Counted from the stretch's first letter, positions 46,778-56,128 are shown. The stretch: DNA of 64,000 nucleotides from Bog-756 sp963710495 (GCA_963710495.1 CAVQAI010000011.1:124001-188000); one strand, 5' to 3'. The notes: generated by a model from the letters alone, not told the origin. A program made the numbers and translations.

Positions 46778-47449
46778 ATGGACCCTCCGGACCCGGCCGG
46801 ATCCAACCCGGCGGCGCCGTCGTTGCGGGGTCGGCGCCCCAGCACCAGTCGTGCCGCCGTAGCCCGGGCCGCCCTCGACCTCTTCAGCCGCCAGGGGTAC
46901 GACGAGACGACCGTGTCGGATATCGCCGCCGCCGTCGGAGTGAGTCGACGCACCTTCTTCCGCTACTACGACTCGAAGCGGGACGTGGTCTGGGGGGAGT
47001 TCGACGCCGAGCTGGTGCGCCTGGCCAACGAGCTGCGGGGGGCGCCCGACGATGAGCCCATGATGGACGTGCTCCGCCGGGCGGTCATGGCCACCAACCG
47101 GTTCGGAGCCGGCGAGCTGGGGGAGCTCCGCATCCGGATCGGCCTGATCGGCTCGGTCCCGAGCCTGGTGGCTCACTCGGCCGTCCGATACGCCGAATGG
47201 TGTCAGGTGGTCGCCGGGTTCGTCGGCTCGCGAATCGGCGCCCGGGTTGACGACCTGGTCCCCCAGACGGTGGCCCGGGCCTGTCTCGGTGCGGCCATGG
47301 CCGCCTTTACCGCCTGGGCCCGCCGGGACACTGACGATCTGACCGATACCGTCGACCGGGCCTTCCGGCTCCTCGCCACCGGGTTCGACGATCGCCGGCT
47401 GGCCGGGCTGATCCCCGAGGGGGCAACGGCCGAGGCTCGACGGGGGTAG
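46778..47449 (+). CDS. mftR: MftR, TetR-family regulator of the mycofactocin locus
   Basis: A 223-residue TetR-family repressor. The helix-turn-helix is seen as VSDIAAAVGVSRRTFFRYYD near residue 50. The rest is the helical ligand domain. Known MftR proteins bind upstream of mftA and release on acyl-CoA binding. Its position, divergent from mftA, fits. Start ATG 46778 is chosen because the protein then opens with a short polar leader. Confidence 0.92.
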   Translation: MDPPDPAGSNPAAPSLRGRRPSTSRAAVARAALDLFSRQGYDETTVSDIAAAVGVSRRTFFRYYDSKRDVVWGEFDAELVRLANELRGAPDDEPMMDVLRRAVMATNRFGAGELGELRIRIGLIGSVPSLVAHSAVRYAEWCQVVAGFVGSRIGARVDDLVPQTVARACLGAAMAAFTAWARRDTDDLTDTVDRAFRLLATGFDDRRLAGLIPEGATAEARRG

Positions 47450-47521
47450 GAAGCCGGCGCGATGCTGGGGCGGAGGCGGCCGGTACCATGCAGTGCCGCC
47501 GAAAGGGGAGGAGCGCTCACC

Positions 47522-48673
47522 ATGAAGACTCGCGCCGCCGTGTGTTCCGGACTCCACGAGCCGTGGAAGCTCGAGGAGGTGGATCTCGACCCACCCGGGC
47601 CCCACGAGGTGCTCGTCCAGATGGCCTACGCCGGGATGTGCCACTCCGATGAGCACCTCCGGTCCGGCGACATGGCCGCGCCTCCCGAGGTCCTCCAGGT
47701 GTTCGGGGTCGACTCGATGTTCCCCATGATCGGCGGCCATGAGGGGGCCGGCACGGTGACCGAGGTCGGACCGGGTGTCGAAACGCTGGCCGTCGGCGAT
47801 CACGTGACCGCCTCCTTCATTCCGGCCTGCGGCCGGTGCTTCTGGTGCGCCTCGGGACGCCAGTATCTCTGCGACCTGGGCATGACCATCCTGGCCGGGC
47901 CGATGATGGGGGACGGTCAGTGGCGTCACCATCTCGACGGCAAGCATGTGAACCGGATGACTCAGCTCGGCACCTTTTCGGACTACGTGCTGGCCAACGA
48001 GGCGTCGTTGGTAAAGATCGATCCCGCCGCGTCCCTCCGGGCGGCCGCGCTGATCAGTTGTGGCATCTCGACCGGTTTCGGGTCGGCCGTCGACCGGGCC
48101 AAGGTCAAGCCGGGCGAGACCGTGGTGGTCGTGGGCTGCGGGGGCGTCGGGTCGGGAGCCATCCAAGGGGCAAGAATCGCCGGCGCCCGCCAGATCATCG
48201 CCGTCGACCCGCTCCCCTTCAAGGTGGAGAAGGCGAAGGCCATCGGCGCCACCCATGGCGCCGCCTCCATCCTCGATGCCAACCTCCTCCTGCCCGACCT
48301 GACCGAAGGACGGATGGCTGATGTGGTCATCCTGACGCCCGGTGTGCTGACCGGCGACCTGTTAGGGCCGGCCATGCGGCTCGCTTCGAAGGACGGCCGG
48401 GTCGTGGCCACCGCCATCGCTCCCTTCAACCAGGAGCAGGTGGACCTCAACCTTTTCAACTTCGCCATGTTCAACCAGGCCCTCTTGGGGACGGTGTTCG
48501 GCTCGTGCAGCCCGCGCGTGCAGATCCCGAACCTGCTCCGCCTCTATGAGGCCGGCATCCTCGAGGTCGACGGCCTGGTCACCCAGGAGTACTCGATCGA
48601 GCAGGTCCAGAACGGTTACGACGACCTGGCCGCCGGGTCGAACGTCCGCGGCGTGGTGAAGTTCGACCCCTGA
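47522..48673 (+). CDS. NDMA-dependent (nicotinoprotein) zinc alcohol dehydrogenase
   Basis: A 383-residue medium-chain alcohol dehydrogenase. Catalytic zinc ligands lie in AGMCHSDEH and IGGHEGAGTV; structural zinc is CGRCFWCASGRQYLC. The NAD site is VVVGCGGVGSGAIQGA. The Rxyl-type NDMA-dependent group uses a tightly bound NAD and depends on mycofactocin for turnover, and this gene stands right after mftR on the same strand, with an AGGGGAGGAG ribosome site before ATG 47522. It probably oxidises primary alcohols (methanol or longer); the exact range is unknown. Confidence 0.92.
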   Translation: MKTRAAVCSGLHEPWKLEEVDLDPPGPHEVLVQMAYAGMCHSDEHLRSGDMAAPPEVLQVFGVDSMFPMIGGHEGAGTVTEVGPGVETLAVGDHVTASFIPACGRCFWCASGRQYLCDLGMTILAGPMMGDGQWRHHLDGKHVNRMTQLGTFSDYVLANEASLVKIDPAASLRAAALISCGISTGFGSAVDRAKVKPGETVVVVGCGGVGSGAIQGARIAGARQIIAVDPLPFKVEKAKAIGATHGAASILDANLLLPDLTEGRMADVVILTPGVLTGDLLGPAMRLASKDGRVVATAIAPFNQEQVDLNLFNFAMFNQALLGTVFGSCSPRVQIPNLLRLYEAGILEVDGLVTQEYSIEQVQNGYDDLAAGSNVRGVVKFDP

Positions 48674-48979
48674 CCCGCCTGCTTCGTGCTCTGATCCGGG
48701 GCAGTGGCGTGCATGACGGCCGATCCGGGGGCGCCGTAAGTGCCATCACCGAGAAGAAGTGGCGACGACGGGTCGAGACGAGATCGGCACCGAGAACGCG
48801 GCGCGCCACCACCACTACGCTATGTCGAGCGAAGTGAGCCGAGTCGAGTTGAGCCGAGAGGAGATTGACTGTGGCATCGGGCGGAACAGCCCGGCTGTCG
48901 AACTACCAGGGTGCCAACGTTGGACGGGGAGCCCGCCATCGATGCAACCGGTGACCGTGGTCGCCCCGGAGGTGCCTCC
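48674..48979. other. Intergenic region before rpiB with TGAGCCGAG repeats
   Basis: 306 bp without a convincing gene. Two copies of TGAGCCGAG (48835-48843 and 48850-48858) lie here, matched by two more just after rpiB. No recognised riboswitch or terminator was identified. The rpiB ribosome site (GGAGG) is at its right end. Confidence 0.6.
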
Positions 48980-49462
48980 ATGCGAGTGGTGATCGGGTCC
49001 GACCACGCCGGCTACCAACTCAAGGGCCATGTCGCCGCCCACGTGTCGGCCCTGGGCCACGAGGTCGAAGACGTCGGCACGTTCTCAGAGCAGCCGGTGG
49101 ACTACCCGCCCATCTGTGCCGACGTGGCCCGGCGGGTGGTCAGCGGTGGCGGAACGGGCATCGTCATCGGCGGCAGCGGACAGGGCGAGGCCATCGCCGC
49201 CAACAAGGTCCGGGGCGCCCGGGCCGCGCTCTGCCACGACGAGTACACGGCCCGCTTCGCCCGCCGACACAACGATGCAAACCTTCTCTCCCTCGGCGCC
49301 CGGGTCGTCGCCCTCGAGCTGGCTCTCGACATCGTGGACGTATTTCTTGCCACCGGGTTCGATGGTGGGCGGCATGTGGCCCGGATCCGAGAGCTGACGG
49401 CTATCGAGGACCAGGAAGCGGATCGGTCGGTCCCGGGGGGCCGGGGCACCGGACTGAGCTGA
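48980..49462 (+). CDS. rpiB: Ribose-5-phosphate isomerase B (actinobacterial Glu type)
   Basis: A 160-residue RpiB. Ribose-phosphate-binding residues lie in VIGSDHAGYQLK and CHDEYTARFARRHNDANLLS. The active-site loop is GGSGQGEAIAANK, with Glu in place of the Cys of the E. coli enzyme, as in Mycobacterium tuberculosis RpiB. It interconverts ribose-5-P and ribulose-5-P. A GGAGG site precedes ATG 48980. A strong terminator follows. Confidence 0.93.
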   Translation: MRVVIGSDHAGYQLKGHVAAHVSALGHEVEDVGTFSEQPVDYPPICADVARRVVSGGGTGIVIGGSGQGEAIAANKVRGARAALCHDEYTARFARRHNDANLLSLGARVVALELALDIVDVFLATGFDGGRHVARIRELTAIEDQEADRSVPGGRGTGLS

Positions 49463-49576
49463 GTTTGAGCCGAGTTTTGAGCCGAGCGTCCCTGATACTC
49501 GCGTCGTCGTGCTGCTTCTCGGCTCGAACGGCCTCCCGTGACTTGCTCCGGCGGGGCCGGCCGGTACGGGGCGCGA

Positions 49577-49604
49577 GACGGCCCCGGCACAGGCCGGGGC
49601 CGTC
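49577..49604. terminator. Strong hairpin terminator
   Basis: Perfect 12-bp GC-rich stem GACGGCCCCGGC / GCCGGGGCCGTC with an ACAG loop, followed by TGCGATTTCTTG. It lies after rpiB (+) and also past the 3' end of the fragment on the minus strand, so it can serve both convergent sides. Confidence 0.85.
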
Positions 49605-49627
49605 TGCGATTTCTTGATCCGCATCGG

Positions 49628-49858
49628 TCAGATCGTGATCGGTCCGTTGTTGATCTCGTAGACGGTGCCGTCGCTGCTGCCGAGATAGACGCAGACGTTG
49701 AAGCTGCCGTTCGCATTGATCTTGGCGGTGCCGGCCACATTGGAAAGGGTGATGGTCTCTCCGAGTGAGGCCGACTGGTCAAGGAAGGTCGGGCAGCTCG
49801 GATAGAGCGCGCTGGCGGCCGGCAGCGCCTCGGCTGGGTCACAGTCGCCCGGACTGCG
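49628..49858 (-). pseudogene. N-terminally truncated ORF of a small, probably secreted protein
   Basis: A 76-codon open stretch with protein-like composition unlike shadow frames: LDQSASLGETITLSNVAGTA and, later, FNVCVYLGSSDGTVYEIN to a TGA. It contains no ATG, GTG or TTG start after the preceding in-frame stop. The Cys pair and beta-like pattern suggest an exported protein that has lost its 5' end or carries a frameshift. No family recognised. Confidence 0.45.
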
Positions 49859-49896
49859 TCAGAGCCTCGAGTCACGCAGCCGCACCACTTCGCTGC

Positions 49897-50373
49897 CTAC
49901 GGGCCGCCATGCCCCCGCTCGGCATGGCGCGCCACGCCGGCCGCGAACCCACCGATCAGTCGCCCGACCCACAGCTCCATGACCCGACCCGAGCCAGGGA
50001 TCAGCGGGTCGAACGTCGCCGTCCAAGTGATCAGCGTGCCTTCTCCCTCGGAGGCACAGGTCACATCGGCGCGGTAATTGCGCACGGGGAACCCCTTGAC
50101 GATCGTGTAGCCGAGGTGGTGCGGCGGGTCCCAGGCCAGCACCCGCTCGCTCGATCCGACGCCGAACCGGGTGAAGCGACGCAGGGCGCCGACACCGTCG
50201 GGCGGCGGGTCCCCGTCCTCGAGAAGCTCGGTGCGGTCGAGGAACGTCCACTCCTTCCACCGACGCGCCTCCCCGATCAGAGGCCATATCGAGTCGACGG
50301 GGGCGCGGGACCGGGCCCGTCTGGTGACCGATCGCTGTCCCGGGCGGGTGGGGGAGTCGGGGCCCCCGGTCAC
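49897..50373 (-). CDS. SRPBCC-family (polyketide cyclase/START-like) protein
   Basis: A 158-residue protein with the helix-grip pattern: SRAPVDSIWPLIGEARRWKEW at the N-terminus, central beta-strands (RRFTRFGVGSSERVLAWDPP), and a C-terminal helix (RVMELWVGRLIGGFAAGVAR). Such proteins bind lipids or small hydrophobic molecules. It overlaps the next SRPBCC gene by 4 nt; the two probably act together. No catalytic residues are evident. Confidence 0.82.
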   Translation of the reverse strand: MTGGPDSPTRPGQRSVTRRARSRAPVDSIWPLIGEARRWKEWTFLDRTELLEDGDPPPDGVGALRRFTRFGVGSSERVLAWDPPHHLGYTIVKGFPVRNYRADVTCASEGEGTLITWTATFDPLIPGSGRVMELWVGRLIGGFAAGVARHAERGHGGP

Positions 50374-50750
50374 TCGGCCCGGGTCTTCAATGCCTCGAGC
50401 GCCTGCTGGTAGACGGTGGCCATGAGGTCAGCCATCTCGTCCGGGTTCGCCTCGACCACCCAGGTCACATGGCTCCCCGATCCGTTCGACGCCACGGTGA
50501 TCACCGCCTGGTGCGACTCGACGGGCGCACCGTCGACGATCGAGTAGGTCAGCTGCCGACCGTCGTCGTCTTTCGCCACCAGGCGCTCCGTGATGGTCAT
50601 TCCCATGGTCTCGAGGACACGGTCGTCCCCTTCCACCCGGCAGGAGTCGATGCCCGGCATCCAACCGCCGATGCCGCCGAAGTCGCCCACCAGCGTCCAG
50701 ACCCTGTCCGGCGATGCGTTGACGTCGATCTCTGCTCGTCCTGTTCCCAT
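50370..50750 (-). CDS. SRPBCC-family protein
   Basis: A 126-residue helix-grip protein: AEIDVNASPDRVWTLVGDFG, GGWMPGIDSCRVEGDDRVLE, LTYSIVDGAPVESHQAVITV, and a C-terminal amphipathic helix. Resembles MxaD-like SRPBCC proteins. First gene of the two-gene operon with the other SRPBCC gene, divergent from the thioesterase gene over 146 nt. Confidence 0.84.
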   Translation of the reverse strand: MGTGRAEIDVNASPDRVWTLVGDFGGIGGWMPGIDSCRVEGDDRVLETMGMTITERLVAKDDDGRQLTYSIVDGAPVESHQAVITVASNGSGSHVTWVVEANPDEMADLMATVYQQALEALKTRAE

Positions 50751-50896
50751 TCCTCATCCCTTGATCGGCGGTCCTGGCCGGCGAAGCCCTCAGGCCTCGA
50801 CGGTCTGACCGATGGTAGGCGGTCCGCGTCGGCCACCGCATGCCCACGCACCGACCCCGAAAAGGGTTCGGTGCGTCGTGGGTAGGGTCCTATCCC

Positions 50897-51721
50897 ATGA
50901 CCACCCCGGCCGACACTCGCGCCGATGACGGGACCGGTGCGTTGTTCGTCTCCGAGGGCAGCGTCCTGGTCCCCACGGTCGCGGCCCGGGGACCCTGGTC
51001 GCCCGACGCCCTCCACGGTGGTCCGGTGGCAGCACTGGTCGCCCGCTGCGTCGAACGACATGGTGACAATGAGGCCGACGGCCTGCAACTGGCGCGGATC
51101 AGCCTGGAGTTGCTTCGGCCCGTTCCCATGGCACCCCTCACGGTGACGAGCGCGCTCGCCAAGGCCGGGCGCAGAGTCCAACTGGTGGACGTGGTGGTCC
51201 GGAGTGGCGACCTCGACGTGGCCAAGGCGCGGGCTTTGCGACTGCGGGTGGCTCGCGACCAGCCGGCCCTCCGTCCGTCCGCGTCCGAAGTGGGTCCGCC
51301 GCCCCCCGAGCAATGCCCACCGGCGCCTCCGCCCTACGACCGCTACGAGGCGTTCCACAACCGGGGGGTCGAGATGCGCTTCGTGGCCCGCGCCGGGACC
51401 GTCCCCGGTCCATCCACCGTCTGGTTCCGCCTGCGATGCCTCGTCGTGGCGGGCGAGGAACCGACGCCGTGGGAGCGGGTCGCCGCCGTCGCCGACTTCG
51501 GCAATGGCATCTCCAGCGAGCTCGACTTCACGACGACCACCTTCGTCAATGCCGACCTCACCGTCTCGGTCCACCGGCCGCCGGTCGGGGAGTGGGTATG
51601 CCTCGAAGCCCGGACGCACTACGGCACACCGGGCATCGCCGCCGCCGAGTCGGCATTGTGGGACGCCGACGGCCGGATCGGGCGAGCGCTCCAGCACCTG
51701 GTCGTCGAGGCGGCTCCGTGA
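50897..51721 (+). CDS. Acyl-CoA thioesterase-like double hotdog protein
   Basis: A 274-residue protein of the thioesterase-superfamily (TesB/TE II-like double hotdog) type: PWSPDALHGGPVAALVARCV is the typical N-terminal helix region, and the C-terminal half repeats the fold (VNADLTVSVHRPPVGEWVCL, ARTHYGTPGIAAAES). ATG 50897. It overlaps the acyl-CoA synthetase gene by 4 nt, so the two probably manage one acyl-CoA pool. Confidence 0.85.
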   Translation: MTTPADTRADDGTGALFVSEGSVLVPTVAARGPWSPDALHGGPVAALVARCVERHGDNEADGLQLARISLELLRPVPMAPLTVTSALAKAGRRVQLVDVVVRSGDLDVAKARALRLRVARDQPALRPSASEVGPPPPEQCPPAPPPYDRYEAFHNRGVEMRFVARAGTVPGPSTVWFRLRCLVVAGEEPTPWERVAAVADFGNGISSELDFTTTTFVNADLTVSVHRPPVGEWVCLEARTHYGTPGIAAAESALWDADGRIGRALQHLVVEAAP

Positions 51722-53406
51722 GCGGGCTGGGCCCGACCGTTCCGGGCGGCCCGAGCGTCGCCAACCTGCTGGTCATGCGGGCGGAGGACGATCACCCCGG
51801 ACTGCGATTCGAGGACCGGCAGTGGACCTGGCGGGAGGTGGTGGCGGCCAGCGCCGCCCGCGCCTCGTGGATCCGGTCGCTCGAAGGAGCGGGCGGCCTC
51901 CACATCGGCGTGCTCCTCGGCAACATACCCGAGTACCTCTTCTGGTTGGGGGCGGCCGCCCTGGCCGGCGCCGTGGTGGTCGGGATCAATCCGACACGCC
52001 GAGGTGAGGCGCTGGGAGGTGACATCCGCCGTACCGACTGCGGGGTCATCGTCACCGACGGCGAAGGGGCCGGGCTGCTCGAGGGTCTCGATCTCGACGT
52101 GGCCGGGGGTGTGGTCCGTGTCGACGAGCCCGCATACGCCGACCGGTTGGCCGCGCATCTGAGCGCCGACGCCGCCTCGGTGGTGGCCGCCCATCGACCG
52201 GGACCGAACGACCTGTTCCTCCTGCTTTTCACTTCGGGGACGACCGGATCGCCCAAGGCGGTCCGGTGCTCGCAGGGACGCCTTGCTGCCATCGCTTCGT
52301 ACGCGGCGGGGGCCTACGGGTTCAGCCGCGACGATGTGGCCTATTGCGCGATGCCCCTCTTCCACGGGAACGCGCTGATGGTGCTGTGGGGGCCGTCACT
52401 TGTGGTCGGGGCGACCGTGACCCTGGCCCGTCGCTTCAGCGCTACGGGCTTTGCGGGCGACGTCCGCAGGCACGGGGTGACCACGTTCACCTATGTGGGT
52501 AGGGCACTGGCCTATGTCTTGGCCACGCCGCCGAGAGACGACGATGCGTTCACGACGCTGCGGCGGGGGTTCGGGACCGAAGGCTCGGTCGCCGATCGGG
52601 CGGAGTTCGAACGCCGTTTCGGTTGTGTGCTGACCGAGGGGTATGGATCGAGTGAGGGTGGGGTGGCCATCACCCGCACGGCAGAGACACCACCGGGTTC
52701 GCTCGGCCGCCCGCCCGCCGGGGTGGCCATCCTGAGCCCGGAGACAGGCGAAGAGTGTCCGCCCGCCGAATTCGACGATTTCGGCCGTCTGCGCAACGGT
52801 GCCGAAGCGATCGGCGAGATCGTCAACCGGGCCGGGATCGGCAGCTTCGAGGGTTACTACGGCGATGCCGCGGCGACGGCCGACCGGACCCGCGATGGCT
52901 GGTACTGGACCGGGGACCTGGCCTACCGCGATGCGGCGGGGTACTACTACTTCGCCGGCCGGGGCGGTGACTGGATGCGGGTGGACTCCGAGAACCTCAC
53001 CGCCGGGCCCATCGAACAGGTCCTCGCACGCCACGGCGCAGTGGCCGCTGCCGCCGTGTACCCGGTGCCCGATCCCCGGACTGGGGACCAGGTCATGGCG
53101 GCGCTCGAGCAGCTCCCCGGCCACTCCTTCGATGCAGATGGGTTCGCCGCCTTCCTCGCCGACCAGCCCGACCTCGGCACCAAGTGGGCCCCGTCGTTCC
53201 TGCGCATCAGCCGGGCCCTCCCCCAGACGGCCAGCGGAAAGGTGACCAAGGGATCGCTGCGCCGGGAGGGGTGGTGGGGCGGGGAGGACCCGATCTTCCG
53301 GCGGGCGGGCGCGGGCATGGCGTTCGTTCCCATGGGGGATCCCGACCGCCAGGCGTTGCGGGCCGAGTTCCGGCGCCACGGCCGCCAGGGCCTGATCGAT
53401 GGTTGA
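51718..53406 (+). CDS. FadD-type acyl-CoA synthetase / AMP-ligase
   Basis: A 562-residue ANL enzyme. GTG 51718 overlaps the thioesterase stop. Motifs: P-loop LLLFTSGTTGSPKAVRCS, EGYGSSEGGVAITR, WTGDLAYRDAAGYYYFAGRG, and the catalytic Lys in QTASGKVTKGSLRR. It activates a fatty or aromatic acid to its CoA ester. It resembles FadD17 of mycobacteria, which is linked to sterol side-chain breakdown; the substrate here is not shown. Confidence 0.9.
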   Translation: MSGLGPTVPGGPSVANLLVMRAEDDHPGLRFEDRQWTWREVVAASAARASWIRSLEGAGGLHIGVLLGNIPEYLFWLGAAALAGAVVVGINPTRRGEALGGDIRRTDCGVIVTDGEGAGLLEGLDLDVAGGVVRVDEPAYADRLAAHLSADAASVVAAHRPGPNDLFLLLFTSGTTGSPKAVRCSQGRLAAIASYAAGAYGFSRDDVAYCAMPLFHGNALMVLWGPSLVVGATVTLARRFSATGFAGDVRRHGVTTFTYVGRALAYVLATPPRDDDAFTTLRRGFGTEGSVADRAEFERRFGCVLTEGYGSSEGGVAITRTAETPPGSLGRPPAGVAILSPETGEECPPAEFDDFGRLRNGAEAIGEIVNRAGIGSFEGYYGDAAATADRTRDGWYWTGDLAYRDAAGYYYFAGRGGDWMRVDSENLTAGPIEQVLARHGAVAAAAVYPVPDPRTGDQVMAALEQLPGHSFDADGFAAFLADQPDLGTKWAPSFLRISRALPQTASGKVTKGSLRREGWWGGEDPIFRRAGAGMAFVPMGDPDRQALRAEFRRHGRQGLIDG

Positions 53407-53645
53407 CGGGGGCGCAGGTTGGGCGCCCTCCGTGGGCCGACTGTGCTGGCCTCATCCGGTGGGTGGCCCTCGGCGCGCTCATCACGGTCTACGCCGCCGA
53501 GTTCAACGTCGTGCTTGTGCAACACCTGTGGCCCCTTCCCGTACGTGCCGGCGCCGGGCGGACCGAGGCGCCCTCCGGTCTCGGGTCGTCCGGCTGACGA
53601 TCAGCCGACCGACCCCGACCCGATCAGCCGATTGACCGCGACCGA
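53407..53645. other. Convergent intergenic gap without a recognised gene
   Basis: 239 bp between the stops of the FadD gene and the MFS gene. It carries degenerate GATCAGCCGA and CCGACC repeats (53599-53650) and a low-quality short reading frame. No clear terminator hairpin was found. Confidence 0.5.
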
Positions 53646-55061
53646 TCAGTCGGCCAGCTGCGGCACCGCTGCCCCGCCGGTCGACGCGCCGCTCGCCGCC
53701 CCGACCGCCGGCCGCTCGGTCGGAACCGACACGCTGATCGGCTTGACCTTGCGGGGGATCGCCAGGGCCACGAACCCACCGGCGAGGGCCACCACCGAGG
53801 CGATGAGGAACCCGCGGGCGTACCCGGCCGTCTCGGCGACGTGCCGCAACTCGGGGGTCGGGTTCTTTCCGGAGAGCAGGGTGGTGATGCGGGAGGCGGC
53901 CACCGTCGACAGCACTGCCAGCCCGAGGGACGCACCGATCTGGCGACTGCTGTTCACCAGGCCGGAGGCGAGACCGGCCTGATCAGGGCGGACACCCCCG
54001 GTGGCGGCCAATGCCACCGGGGTGAAGGCCAGCCCCATCCCCAACGTGGCGAGAATGCCTCCCCCGCAAGCGCCGGTCCAGTAGGTGTCGCCCGGCTGAA
54101 TGAACGAGAGCCAGTACAGGCCACTGGCGGCGATGAACGCGCCGGCCATCATCACCGGACGGGGGCCGAATCGAGGTGCCAGTCGCCCGGCGATCGTCGT
54201 CCCGATGGCGATGGCGGCAGTCTGGGGGAGGAAGGTGAGCCCGGTGATCACCGGGTCGTAGCCGAGGACCTCCTGCAGGTAAAGGGTCAGGAAGAACCAC
54301 ATGGCGAACATGGCCATGCCGAAGCAGAACATCACCAGGTTCGCAGCGGTGACCGCCCGCGACCGGAAGATGCCGAGCGGGACCAGGGGCTGTTCGGCCA
54401 CCACCGCCTCGATGGCCACGAACGTTCCGAGCAGCACGATGGCCACCGATCCGCTGATCAGGGTGGAGGGCGAAGTCCAGCTCACCTCGTCGGTGTGGAC
54501 GATGGTGTAGACGAGCGCCAGCAGCCCCGCGGTTACCGTCACGGAGCCGGCGATGTCCAGGCGCCGACCCGTATCGGCGCGCGATTCGGGGAGGAACAGG
54601 CGGGCGAAGAGATACAGCACCACGCCGATCGGCACGTTGACGAAGAGGATCCATCGCCACGTGAGGTATTGGGTGAGGATGCCCCCGATGAGCGCACCCG
54701 CCGCGCCACCACCGGCTGCCACGGCCCCCCAGACACCGAGGGCCTTGGCCCGCACCCGTTGATCGGTGAAGGTGACGGTGAGGATGGTCAGCGTGGCCGG
54801 GGAGAGCACGGCGGCCCCGACGCCCTGCAGGGCGCGCGCGGCGATGAGCGTCGCCTGGTTCTGAGCGAAGCCGCCGAGGAGGCTGGACCCGGTGAAGAGG
54901 ATCAGACCGAGCAGGAAGATACGCCTCCGGCCAAGGAGGTCCGCCAGCCGGCCGCCGAGGAGGAGCAGGCCGCCAAAGGTGAGCGAGTAGGCGGTCACCA
55001 CCCATTGGAGGTTGGCTTCGCTGAAGCCGAGGCTCTTCTGGATGGACGGAAGCCCTAGTAG
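53646..55061 (-). pseudogene. DHA2/EmrB-type MFS exporter truncated at its 5' end
   Basis: A drug:H+ antiporter of the 14-helix EmrB/QacA kind. The frame is open from 55061 to the stop at 53646 and homology begins at LPSIQKSLGFSEANLQWVVT, the loop after TM1. Motif A GGRLADLLGRRR and motif C regions are intact. The first ~45 residues with TM1 are missing: the DNA changes character at about 55,055 and a stop lies in frame at 55062-55064. A GTG at 54999-55001 could start a shorter, probably non-working protein. The break marks an insertion, rearrangement or chimeric join. Confidence 0.8.
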
Positions 55062-55170
55062 TCATGTTGGTAGGTGCTAGGCACAAATGCCACGCTGTGT
55101 GGTCGCCCCAAATGGGGTTTTCAAGAGAGGTAGGGCAACAGCTCGCACCGAGAGAGCACCGCACATCCGC

Positions 55171-55692
55171 TCACTGATCGCTGATCTTCATCGACTCTCG
55201 GACGGCTTGAAGGAAATCCCCCCGGCAAGCGGTGACGAGCCTCAAACCCGCATAGAACTCTTCTTTTGATTGCCCATTCTGTCCTCTGTTGACCTCACGG
55301 GAGGCAACGACGAGAGCCAGCTGTGCTCTCGTGGTCTCACCGAAGCCATCGATGAGTGCCCGCCCCGCCTCGGCAACACGAGTGGCACCGAAGGTCTCAA
55401 TCTCACTGACCTTGTTGCCTAGTTCCAGCTGAAGGTCGGAAACCCTGCTCCCAGGTCCATGTCTAAGCGCATCCGGCAAATCGATTTGGAGAGCAATGAT
55501 CGCCTTCAGGAGAACATCCGCCTGGTTGGAGCACTCGCTGTAGAGCCGGAGCCGCAGATCTCGCTGCCATGTCTCGTGTTCAGCTTTGCGGGTGGAGTAG
55601 GCGTTGTAGAAGATCCCAATGAGACCGGCAGCGGCAGCTACCCCGGCTACCACCAACGTCCAAACCTGAATCATCGACGCCGCCGGGATCAT
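55171..55692 (-). CDS. Hypothetical membrane-anchored protein
   Basis: A 173-residue protein in the lower-GC right-hand region. An N-terminal TM helix (MIQVWTLVVAGVAAAAGLIG) is followed by a long helical cytoplasmic part with many Arg/Glu residues (RKAEHETWQRDLRLRLYSEC). No enzymatic motif seen. Two ATGs (55692, 55674) are possible starts; AGAGG lies next to the first. Base composition and codons differ from the genes left of 55 kb. Confidence 0.6.
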   Translation of the reverse strand: MIPAASMIQVWTLVVAGVAAAAGLIGIFYNAYSTRKAEHETWQRDLRLRLYSECSNQADVLLKAIIALQIDLPDALRHGPGSRVSDLQLELGNKVSEIETFGATRVAEAGRALIDGFGETTRAQLALVVASREVNRGQNGQSKEEFYAGLRLVTACRGDFLQAVRESMKISDQ

Positions 55693-55726
55693 CCTCTAAA
55701 CCTGACGTTTTACCGGGTCACCGGAG

Positions 55727-56128
55727 CTAACGGCGGGAGCGATCGGACAGGATTTTTAGCTTCTGCCAGTAGTCGTCGCCTGTCTCCGCTAGTTCCACAG
55801 CGAGTTCTTGACCGTCGAACGGCGGTCCGACCTGAGAGTAGAACTCATCTCTGTCGCCGTTGAGGGTGTTGGCGAGTTCTACGAGCTTGTCTTCGGGAAG
55901 AAGAGACCCTAGCGCTCCTGCCATTGAGTCGCTCTGGTCCATACCAGCTTCACGACGGGCGGCATATTCGTCCAGGAATGGTTCAAACACCGATATTAGA
56001 TCGACCAGCGGAGCGGGCAGGTACTTCTTCTCGCCGCTGCGGGCTCTGCGCTTCAGACGTGGCATCTTGAGTGTATCGACCGGCAGACAGGTCGCCTTTA
56101 ACTCAGACGACAGTTCTCCCCAGCGCAC
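55727..56128 (-). CDS. Hypothetical protein
   Basis: A protein of up to 133 residues, acidic and helical after a basic N-terminal segment (MPRLKRRARSGEKKYLP). Either GTG 56128 or ATG 56065 could start it; no clear ribosome site marks either. No family recognised. It lies 34 nt upstream of the previous hypothetical gene on the same strand and may share its operon. Confidence 0.5.
   Translation of the reverse strand: MRWGELSSELKATCLPVDTLKMPRLKRRARSGEKKYLPAPLVDLISVFEPFLDEYAARREAGMDQSDSMAGALGSLLPEDKLVELANTLNGDRDEFYSQVGPPFDGQELAVELAETGDDYWQKLKILSDRSRR

Noticed and set aside
53399..53635. 78-residue frame after the FadD gene
   Set aside because: No ribosome site, no family pattern and repetitive Arg/Pro-rich end.
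55040..55120. tRNA gene or att site at the MFS break
   Set aside because: No cloverleaf or clear direct repeat could be found by eye; the far end of the element is outside the window, so an att repeat cannot be tested.
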